Source: Bacteroides sp. 51
GTDB lineage: Bacteria > Bacteroidota > Bacteroidia > Bacteroidales > Bacteroidaceae
Direction: 5' to 3'
DNA length: 64,000 bases
NCBI RefSeq assembly: GCF_010500965.1
Contig: NZ_QVMI01000019.1
Location: 1-64,000 of the forward strand
Shown: positions 44,922-51,766 of the stretch, in pieces
How the letters are laid out: each line of letters begins with the position of its first letter
Numbering within the stretch: position 1 is the first letter of the stretch
The notes under the pieces: model-generated
Told to the model about the DNA's origin: nothing
Database searches by the model: none
The model's input: the letters and a program-made list of their open reading frames with translations, nothing else
Translations under genes and position numbers: made by a program

Positions 44922-46403
44922 CTACTCCCTCTCCTTTGGAGAGGGCTGGGGTGAGGCTGTAGGCAATTCCATCCAATCTTTGGACAAGTAATTTTTAGAC
45001 GCATCAACAGCAATAAGTACCTGATCGTTGCCGCTGACATATCCACTATCGTGCTGGAACGTAGTAACTTTGCTATCAAACTCGCCTACATAAGTCAGTT
45101 TACCATCTTTTGCACTAAACCACCATACGTTCTTTTTGTTGCCGCTGATTTTGCTAAGGTCAACCTGCATCGGACGTCCGGTGTAATTGTATACCATCAG
45201 GTAATCATTGCCACGGGTAGCAATAGCACGATCATAACGTTCGCCATTTGTACCGGCAATCACACTCTGATCCGGGATACGTTCAAAGTATGGGAAAGTC
45301 AACATCAGATTTTTGATGTAATTCATCTGGTTGAAACCCGGATCTTTCAATGCATCATACCAGGGAGTCGTTGCACCGTAAGCTGCTCCAACACCCGGAC
45401 GGATAAACTGCATAATCGAATTATGACCGTAGGTATGCCCAAAAGAACCGGCAAATACCGACCAATATGCATAACGACGAACGTCGGCATCGTTCCAGCG
45501 AGTCTCGTTCGGATCATGCAATCCCTGAGGAATATCTTCGTAGATAGGTTCGCCGTCAAGAACAGGTTTCATCGGTTTTGCAGCCAGACTACGCTCAACA
45601 AAACGCCAGTTATCTTCTTCAGTATTTTCTTCGATCGGGTAATCGCCATCACCTTTCCGCTGACCGTAACGGCGGTGTCCACTCTGGAACATATTGAAGT
45701 CCAACCAGTCGGCATTATTGAACCAGGTAGCCGATGTGGTTCTTCCACGCGGGTGGAAAGTCATCACATGATTCTGGTCAATAGCACGGATGCTCGTTGC
45801 CAATGCTTCCCAAACTTCGGTTTTTACATCGCCACGAACATCACCACCGATAAACCAAATGATGTTAGGTTCGTCTTTGTAACGTTCGGCCAGGAACTTA
45901 CCATAAGCCTGCGCTTGTTTCACATCCATATCGCCACGGGCTACAGGGCTACCCCAGATACATACCATACCGATATAGATACCTTTACGGGCAGCGGTTT
46001 TGATAATGTAATCCATGTGGTCCCAATATCCATACACACCTTTTCGATTGATGTCTTTGAAGTTGTATCCGTCAATGTGCGAAGCCTGTCCATAGGTATT
46101 CATGGAAGGTACATTGTTCAACGTCTGAATCTGTACAACGTTGTACCCGGCGCGTCTGCATTGCTCCAGGTAGAACTCGGCTTCATCCCGGTCGAGGCGT
46201 TGTGGAAGCAACCAACCGGTTTCACCTAACCAAAAGAATGGGGTTCCGTCTTCATGTTTAAGATAACGTCCTTCTTCGGATACTTTCAATTTACCATGCG
46301 CCCAGGGGATATAGTTCTGGGCAGAAAGCCGCATAGCCTCACCCCAGCCCTCTCCAAAGGAAAGGGAGAATAAGATAGTCAGTATAATCAATCTTTGTTT
46401 CAT
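44922..46403 (-). CDS. GH140 apiosidase (DUF4038)
   Basis: The protein has 493 residues: a DUF4038 TIM barrel with a C-terminal beta domain. Likely catalytic residues are Asp188 in IIWFIGGDVRGD and Glu285 in KPVLDGEPIYED. They fall one residue from the Asp187/Glu284 pair I recall for the B. thetaiotaomicron RG-II apiosidase. GH140 releases D-apiose linkages of RG-II side chains A and B. Two dispersed repeats have entered this gene. One lies inside the signal peptide (FGEGWGEAMR between ILFSLS and LSAQN, residues 11-22), and one makes the C-terminal tail TASPQPSPKERE. Whether the signal peptide still works is open. It is flanked by GH105 and the GH78 fusion in one operon. Confidence 0.9.
   Translation of the reverse strand: MKQRLIILTILFSLSFGEGWGEAMRLSAQNYIPWAHGKLKVSEEGRYLKHEDGTPFFWLGETGWLLPQRLDRDEAEFYLEQCRRAGYNVVQIQTLNNVPSMNTYGQASHIDGYNFKDINRKGVYGYWDHMDYIIKTAARKGIYIGMVCIWGSPVARGDMDVKQAQAYGKFLAERYKDEPNIIWFIGGDVRGDVKTEVWEALATSIRAIDQNHVMTFHPRGRTTSATWFNNADWLDFNMFQSGHRRYGQRKGDGDYPIEENTEEDNWRFVERSLAAKPMKPVLDGEPIYEDIPQGLHDPNETRWNDADVRRYAYWSVFAGSFGHTYGHNSIMQFIRPGVGAAYGATTPWYDALKDPGFNQMNYIKNLMLTFPYFERIPDQSVIAGTNGERYDRAIATRGNDYLMVYNYTGRPMQVDLSKISGNKKNVWWFSAKDGKLTYVGEFDSKVTTFQHDSGYVSGNDQVLIAVDASKNYLSKDWMELPTASPQPSPKERE
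44924..44960. repeat. Family A repeat forming the GH140 C-terminus
   Basis: ACTCCCTCTCCTTTGGAGAG, then GGCTGGGGTGAGGCTGT. It encodes the last residues TASPQPSPKERE of GH140. It is also the reverse complement of 44785-44827 nearby, so the two form an inverted pair about 100 bp apart. Confidence 0.8.
46336..46368. repeat. Family A repeat inside the GH140 signal peptide
   Basis: GCCTCACCCCAGCCCTCTCC, then AAAGGAAAGGGAG. Read on the minus strand it adds SLSFGEGWGEA to the hydrophobic core of the signal peptide. Confidence 0.75.
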
Positions 46404-46447
46404 ATGAGTATTATTTTATTAATTTAGTGCATTACTTTACCCACAGC

Positions 46448-47671
46448 CTACTCCCTCTCTTTTGGAGAGGGTTGGGGTGAGGCTGTCATCTTCTCGTATT
46501 CAATCGCCGCAAGGATAAACGAACCGACAGACTTAGGATCGTTATCAATAACAGGCTCACTGATATAGTATTCAAAACTACCATCACGATAGCGTGAATC
46601 ACCACCAAGTCCGGCTACCGCACAACAGTTTGTAATAGTATATGTACCATCAGGCTCCTCACGAATAAACTCTTTGATCATACCATCGAAAGCCTTACGC
46701 ACAACCGGCTCATATTCATGTCCGATATAGCCTTGATTTATTGCTTTAGCATAAAAATACACAAACAAGGCAGTTGCGGAAGACTCAAGGTAATTTCCTT
46801 CGCGATTGCCTTCGATAGTTACTTGATACCAGGTACCGCTTTCTGCATCCTGATACTTCGCCAGTGATGTGGCCAGGTTCTCTATAATAGATAGAACAGC
46901 CTCTCTTCCGGTTGTTTCCTTTGGCAGATAGTCTAAAACATCAACCAAAGCTGCGGCATACCAACCTAAACTACGGCTCCAGAAGTTAGGCGAACATCCG
47001 GTTACGGGATCGGCCCATTTTTGTTCTTTACTTTCATCCCAACCATGATAGTACAAGCCCGTCTCAGGATCACAGGTATGGCGGGCAATCAAAGTGATTT
47101 GATTAATCACATCGGCGTATACGGTGGTATCACCAAATACAGTACCATATTCTGCCAAATAAGGAGAAGCCATAAAGATGCCGTCCAACCACATTTGATG
47201 AGTGTATTTCAGTTTGTGCCAATAACCGCCTTCCTTGGTGCGGGGTTGTTCAACCATTTGTTTACGCAGGGTATCCATAGCAACCTTATAGCGATTATCA
47301 CTGGTTTGCTCGTAAAAATCAAAAAGGATTTTACCTGCGTTGATATTATCTATATTAAAAGATAGGTAGTTCATACAAATCTTACCGTTTGCGTCGATCA
47401 GGCTATCGGCATAGATCTTGGCGTAATCATAGTAATCTTTATTTCCGGTATGCTTCCATTCTTCGAGCATTGCCTTAACTACCAAGCCGTGGGTATATCC
47501 CCAACGGGGTTTAGTGGCTTTCTCAATCATCCAGGGCTCAGGGAAACGTTTCATCTCGGAACGAGCCATACGTTCACTCCAAAGTTCGTTATCGGTTTTC
47601 TTTTCTGCACAACCGGATAGGGTTATGGTTAGTAAGAAAAAGAAAGATAAGTAATTAGTTATTCTCTTCAT
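46448..47671 (-). CDS. GH105 unsaturated uronyl hydrolase-like lipoprotein
   Basis: The protein has 407 residues with a lipobox (LTITLSGCAEK, Cys21), so it is membrane-anchored. The (alpha/alpha)6 barrel shows the GH105 motifs NIDNINAGKILF and HQMWLDGIFMASPY (Asp163). C-terminal DSRYRDGSFEYYISEP is also typical. GH105 enzymes hydrolyse the unsaturated uronic acid left by lyases on rhamnogalacturonan fragments; some members accept saturated substrates. The C-terminal 12 residues TASPQPSPKERE are encoded by a dispersed repeat and are identical to those of GH140. It lies between GH95 and GH140 in one operon. Confidence 0.88.
   Translation of the reverse strand: MKRITNYLSFFFLLTITLSGCAEKKTDNELWSERMARSEMKRFPEPWMIEKATKPRWGYTHGLVVKAMLEEWKHTGNKDYYDYAKIYADSLIDANGKICMNYLSFNIDNINAGKILFDFYEQTSDNRYKVAMDTLRKQMVEQPRTKEGGYWHKLKYTHQMWLDGIFMASPYLAEYGTVFGDTTVYADVINQITLIARHTCDPETGLYYHGWDESKEQKWADPVTGCSPNFWSRSLGWYAAALVDVLDYLPKETTGREAVLSIIENLATSLAKYQDAESGTWYQVTIEGNREGNYLESSATALFVYFYAKAINQGYIGHEYEPVVRKAFDGMIKEFIREEPDGTYTITNCCAVAGLGGDSRYRDGSFEYYISEPVIDNDPKSVGSFILAAIEYEKMTASPQPSPKERE
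46449..46488. repeat. Family A repeat forming the GH105 C-terminus
   Basis: TACTCCCTCTCTTTTGGAGA, then GGGTTGGGGTGAGGCTGTCA. It encodes TASPQPSPKERE and the stop codon of GH105, and differs from 44924-44960 by only a few bases. Confidence 0.8.
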
Positions 47672-47725
47672 TGGGTATTTAATTATTTATATTCAGTTTT
47701 GATTGGTTATGATGTAAATGATTAG

Positions 47726-47821
47726 CTGTAGGGGCGGTTCGCGAACCGCCCGAAAATGGTTTCCTGTGTATTCTGGGCATTGGGCGGTTCGCGAACCGCC
47801 CCTACAGTAAATCACTCCTTT
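47726..47821. repeat. 96-bp palindromic repeat, copy 1
   Basis: CTGTAGGGGCGGTTCGCGAA at the left is mirrored by CGCGAACCGCCCCTACAG at the right, with GGGCGGTTCGCGAACCGCCC-type palindromes in both halves. It is almost identical over 96 bp to 62693-62788. It lies between the GH95 and GH105 genes of one operon. Confidence 0.9.
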
Positions 47822-47841
47822 TCAATCCATTTTAAACAAAC

Positions 47842-50325
47842 TTACCGTCCAATAATTGTATACGATTTACCAGCCTGTGTAGCCAAGTCGTACAAATATG
47901 TTTTAGCAAGTTCTACTTTATTTAATTTTGCTTGTTCATTTACCAATGGTTGTGGCACAATAGGAACAGCATACAACTCGTTGGGATTTTCACCACGCGC
48001 ACTCTTTAGTCCTTTCCCTGACAATGGGTTTTGCGAGCGTAAACGGCAATTGCCACCATGCCGGGAATGAACAACCAATTTCTCTACTTTACCATTTTTC
48101 CAGCTTAAATCCAGTTCAAAACCACCGCGGGCAACAATACCTTTAATTTCTCCTTCTTGCCATAAATTAGGTAGTGCAGGAAGCAGGTAAATAAAACCAT
48201 CGTGACTTTGCATCAACATCTCCACTACCCCGGCAGCACAGCCAAAATTCCCATCAATCTGGAAAGGTGGATGAGCGTCAAACAAATTAGGATAAGTACC
48301 TCCTTTTTTCTTTTCATTACGCACCAAGGTGAGTTGATCGGTTATCAGTTTATAAGCATGATCACCATCGAGTAAACGCGCCCAAAGGCAAACCTTCCAG
48401 CCCATGCTCCATCCGGTTGACGGATCGCCACGGGCAATTAACGAAGTGCGGGCAGCATCAAATAGTTCCGGTGTACGGAAAGGAGAGATTTGATTACTAG
48501 GGAAAAGTCCGTAAAGGTGTGACACATGGCGATGCACATCATTTGGGCTATCCCAGTCGAACATCCATTCCTGTAATTGCCCCCAGTGCCCAACTTGCAT
48601 CGGAGCCATCTCGGTAAGCCGTTTCTCTAAACGATCGGCTAATTCATGATCTACATCAAGCAAACGGGCAGTAGTAATGATTGAATTCCAGAGATCAAAG
48701 ATCAACTGATTATCCATGGTACACCCAGCAGCTGTAGTCGATTTACCCCCACTACCCGCATGGTAACTTGGCCGCGGCGCCTCGCCGCCCGAGTGGGTAT
48801 TCTCAGGAGAATTACTCGGACAAACTACCAACCAATTATGTGCAGGTTCATAAACCATAATTTCATCAAAGAAAATACCCGCCTCTTTCATTATCGGATA
48901 AGCAGACTTCAGGAATTCAATATCCCCGGTATACAAGTAACGTTCCCAAAGGTGACGGCATAACCAGGCACCTCCCGAAGGCCACATACCCGATGGTGCT
49001 CTGTCTACCGGACCGGTAATACGCCAGATGTCTGTATTGTGATGCAATACCCAACCGTTAGCGCCGTACATCACTTTTGCAATTTCCCGGCCCGTTTCAC
49101 TCACCTCGCGAGTCATACGTAATAAAGGTTCGTGCAATTCGCTCAGATTGGCAACCTCAGCAGGCCAATAATTCATCTCAACATTGATGTTGCAAGTATA
49201 TTTGCTATCCCAGGATGGAAACATCTTGTCATTCCATATACCTTGCAGGTTGGCTGGTTGCCCTTCGGGCTGAGAAGAACAAATCAGGAGATAACGTCCG
49301 AACTGGAAATACATAGCCACCAGATGCGCATCGTTTGTTTCTTTAAAATTCTGCACACGCATATCGGTGGTCACATCGTCATACTTATTTTCGCCCAGAC
49401 AAATAGATACCCGGTCCATATAGTTCCTGAAAAAAGTAATATGTTTTGCTTTAGATTCCTGATAATCTTTAGTCATTGCATTTTCCAGATAACCACGGGC
49501 GCGAGCGATCTGATCGCCGCTAATATCTTTATAATTATTAAAAGCAGTAGCTATAGAGACATAAAAAACAGCTTCATCCACATTTTCCAATGAGATAACT
49601 CCATCTTTATAAATTACTTTTCCGCCTTCGGTTTTGGATGATAAACGTCCTTGGAATTTCACCTTTCCACTCTGACGTTCATGGGTAGAAGTTACGCCGG
49701 AAAGACTTATACAGTTACCCTCAGTTTCAATCAATGCATCCTGATGTGGAGTAGTAAGAAGAGCGTTACAGGTTATTTTCCCCGGTCTGTCGGCCGTAAG
49801 ACGAACAGTTACTACCTGATCGGAAAAAGAAGTGATTGTTTCCCGGCGATAATTTACTCCGTCCACACGGTAAGTCACCACAGCACGCGCCGAATCCAGA
49901 CTCAGTTCACGATAATAATTCTCATAACGCACATGTCCGGGAAACGAGATACGCAAATCTCCAAAAGTCTGGTAAGGCATTCCCGAATTTGTCTGCGACA
50001 TAACTTTCGCCGTAGCAAGCGTTTGGGCTTCAAGGTATTTACCTTGAAAAACGAGTTCACGTACTTTAGGGATATACTCTAACGCATCCGGATTAGGATT
50101 GTTATTCGGGCTACCAGCCCAGATTGTTTCTTCATTCAGTTGGATCTGCTCCACTGCCGGATTACCATAAACCATAGCTCCTAAGCGCCCGTTACCCAAA
50201 GGCAGAGCCTCTGTCCAGACCTGCGCCGGACGATCGTACCACAGTTTATACACTTCTTTTTCACCCGAATGGGCCATACCTGCCAACAGTAATAAGCAAA
50301 TAGATAAGAAAAGTCTTCTAATCAT
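47842..50325 (-). CDS. GH95 alpha-L-fucosidase/galactosidase-like enzyme
   Basis: The protein has 827 residues from MIRRLFLSICLLLLAGMAHS (start at 50325; a longer frame begins 20 codons earlier). The signal peptide makes it periplasmic. Domain order is an N-terminal beta domain (LWYDRPAQVWTEALPLGNGR), a linker, an (alpha/alpha)6 barrel and a C-terminal beta domain. Motifs include MNYWPAEVANLSELH, WLVVCPSNSPENTH and TMDNQLIFDLWN. A dispersed repeat encodes GGEAPRPSYHAGSG directly after the SPEN catalytic motif, lengthening an active-site loop (about residues 512-524). GH95 members remove alpha-L-fucose or alpha-L-galactose; RG-II carries both. It heads the operon GH95-GH105-GH140-GH78 fusion. 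Confidence 0.9.
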   Translation of the reverse strand: MIRRLFLSICLLLLAGMAHSGEKEVYKLWYDRPAQVWTEALPLGNGRLGAMVYGNPAVEQIQLNEETIWAGSPNNNPNPDALEYIPKVRELVFQGKYLEAQTLATAKVMSQTNSGMPYQTFGDLRISFPGHVRYENYYRELSLDSARAVVTYRVDGVNYRRETITSFSDQVVTVRLTADRPGKITCNALLTTPHQDALIETEGNCISLSGVTSTHERQSGKVKFQGRLSSKTEGGKVIYKDGVISLENVDEAVFYVSIATAFNNYKDISGDQIARARGYLENAMTKDYQESKAKHITFFRNYMDRVSICLGENKYDDVTTDMRVQNFKETNDAHLVAMYFQFGRYLLICSSQPEGQPANLQGIWNDKMFPSWDSKYTCNINVEMNYWPAEVANLSELHEPLLRMTREVSETGREIAKVMYGANGWVLHHNTDIWRITGPVDRAPSGMWPSGGAWLCRHLWERYLYTGDIEFLKSAYPIMKEAGIFFDEIMVYEPAHNWLVVCPSNSPENTHSGGEAPRPSYHAGSGGKSTTAAGCTMDNQLIFDLWNSIITTARLLDVDHELADRLEKRLTEMAPMQVGHWGQLQEWMFDWDSPNDVHRHVSHLYGLFPSNQISPFRTPELFDAARTSLIARGDPSTGWSMGWKVCLWARLLDGDHAYKLITDQLTLVRNEKKKGGTYPNLFDAHPPFQIDGNFGCAAGVVEMLMQSHDGFIYLLPALPNLWQEGEIKGIVARGGFELDLSWKNGKVEKLVVHSRHGGNCRLRSQNPLSGKGLKSARGENPNELYAVPIVPQPLVNEQAKLNKVELAKTYLYDLATQAGKSYTIIGR
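48755..48790. repeat. In-frame family B repeat in the GH95 active-site region
   Basis: CCCGCATGGTAACTTGGCCG, then CGGCGCCTCGCCGCCC. It encodes GGEAPRPSYHAG between SPENTH and GKSTTAAG. Confidence 0.7.
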
Positions 50326-50702
50326 TATGATATTGAATTTGAATTTGTGCACCTTCACATTATATAAGATGACGCTAAAATACACATTCTGTAATCAGTT
50401 ATCTCCCAATATATGTACCCCAGCTAACAACCCCATGCAAAACTTTCGTTTTTTGCATGCTTTTCTTTCGTTTTTTGCATGTAAAAAACGAAAGAAAAGT
50501 GCAAAGCCCTATACAGAGTCAATTCAAAGGCTATCTCCTTAATATATTTCATTATCTCCTAGAGATAAGGCTACCATCATGTACATGTTGGTAATCATAT
50601 CTCTAGGAGATAACAACAATAATATACTATGATATATCAATGATGATTAAGAGGTATAAACATATATCTTTATGGAACTCTGATTATAGCACTAAGGGCT
50701 TC
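50326..50702. promoter_or_regulatory. Control region upstream of the GH95 operon
   Basis: No gene is seen. There is a hairpin with 17-bp arms CTTTTCTTTCGTTTTTT (50460-50476) and its complement (50483-50499), preceded by a direct copy of CTTTCGTTTTTTGCATG. A 16-bp inverted repeat TTATCTCCTAGAGATA / TATCTCTAGGAGATAA (50552-50567, 50598-50613) flanks a smaller palindrome around CATGTACATG. Further TATCTCC half sites lie at 50400 and 50533. The hairpin may end the Nudix regulator transcript and the TATCTCC sites may be operators; both are inferences. Confidence 0.55.
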
Positions 50703-51488
50703 TTATATTTTAGAAGAACCAAGCAATGGAGAACCACTCTTTAGAAGTTTTTCGTATCTTTCTTTATTGAAAGTAAACAAAGCGGCACTCTTTACTCCCC
50801 ATTTTTTACTCACTTCATCCAACGGAACCACCAACTCGGAAGCCAACATTTTGCGCTGGAAATTCCGTCTGTCGAGTGTTTCACCCAGAATAGTCTCATA
50901 GATAACACGCAATTCGGACATCGTAAATTTATCCGGGAGTAAATGAAAACCAATAGGGATATATCCCAGATGAAGGCGAATAACATCAATCGCCTTCTTT
51001 ATAATTTTATTATGATCGGAATAAAGATCAGGAATCTCATTGAGCATATGCCAGTGGGTCCTGTCTTCAGGTTTGTCTTTGATCTTTACCTTAGAGAAAT
51101 CTACAAAAGCATAATAGCCTGCACTCACAAAACGCTGTGCAAACCAATGAGCAGAATCGCCCTCAAAGTTATTTTCGGCAAGCATTCGCCGGTTCTCTTC
51201 AATATTTGTTCGATTACAATCACCAAACAAATGGAATTGTATCAAATTAGTTTTATGTAAACCGGTTCTTTCTTTCAGAATACGATATGCCGCCGCATCA
51301 ACATCCTCGCGTATCCCAACAAATCCGCCAGGCAGCATCCATTGATTGTGAGTATCAAATTTATTTAATAGTATTTTCAGTACTCCTTCATGGAAACCAA
51401 ATATTACACAATCTATAGAAACACCAGGAAGCATCTGGCTTGCATCAATCGAAAGTACTTTCTTATTATAACTGTTGTCCGTGCTCAT
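50703..51488 (-). CDS. Nudix-type transcriptional regulator (NrtR/AraR family)
   Basis: The protein has 261 residues. Residues about 20-155 form a Nudix fold (VSIDCVIFGFHEGVLKILLN, then WMLPGGFVGIREDVDAAAYR). The Nudix box is degenerate (ILKERTGL rather than REUxEExGU), as expected for a sensor that no longer hydrolyses nucleotides. Residues about 165-255 form a winged helix (FTMSELRVIYETILGETLDR, then NFQRKMLAS). In Bacteroides such proteins sense a sugar and control its use, arabinose in the best known case. It is divergent from GH3 and the outer-membrane protein, and palindromes overlap their promoter, so it very likely regulates them. Confidence 0.88.
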   Translation of the reverse strand: MSTDNSYNKKVLSIDASQMLPGVSIDCVIFGFHEGVLKILLNKFDTHNQWMLPGGFVGIREDVDAAAYRILKERTGLHKTNLIQFHLFGDCNRTNIEENRRMLAENNFEGDSAHWFAQRFVSAGYYAFVDFSKVKIKDKPEDRTHWHMLNEIPDLYSDHNKIIKKAIDVIRLHLGYIPIGFHLLPDKFTMSELRVIYETILGETLDRRNFQRKMLASELVVPLDEVSKKWGVKSAALFTFNKERYEKLLKSGSPLLGSSKI

Positions 51489-51618
51489 ACTACTATATTT
51501 TTTATAAAAATAGGAAACTTAACGCAAATCACAAGAAAAACGACCACTTTTTAAATCATGTTTTTAAACATAACCAATATAATCAACTATCTATCAATTA
51601 GTTAGACTCCAATAAAAA

Positions 51619-51643
51619 CGCATTAATGCGTAAATTAACGCAT
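51619..51643. promoter_or_regulatory. Palindromic operator candidates near the -33 region
   Basis: CGCATTAATGCG (51619-51630) is a perfect palindrome, and ATGCGTAAATTAACGCAT (51626-51643) an overlapping near-perfect one. They share the TGCGT/ACGCA half site with the operator at 51679. They lie just upstream of the -33 box of the GH3 promoter. Confidence 0.65.
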
Positions 51644-51649
51644 TTAATA

Positions 51650-51679
51650 TTTGCAATTCAAAAACTCTTCTTATATTTG
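51650..51679 (+). promoter_or_regulatory. Promoter of the GH3/outer-membrane operon
   Basis: The -33 box TTTG (51650-51653) and -7 box TATATTTG (51672-51679) are separated by 18 bases, close to the Bacteroides consensus. The start codon of GH3 is about 88 bp further on. Confidence 0.7.
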
Positions 51680-51693
51680 CGTCATATTGACGC
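51679..51693. promoter_or_regulatory. Palindromic operator overlapping the -7 box
   Basis: GCGTCA-TAT-TGACGC is a perfect inverted repeat starting in the -7 box, where bound repressor would block initiation. A degenerate copy, ACGTCACTATACGCT, follows at 51700-51714. The likely binder is the divergent Nudix regulator. Confidence 0.7.
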
Positions 51694-51766
51694 TTAAATA
51701 CGTCACTATACGCTTGAATTGTTTAAACAAGCATATACCTTTATTTAATAACCAAATAGTAATAAA

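Noticed and set aside
45051-46229. Plus-strand open frame of 392 residues opposite GH140
   Set aside because: GH140 on the minus strand has full family motifs; the antisense frame shows no family-like sequence and reflects codon bias.
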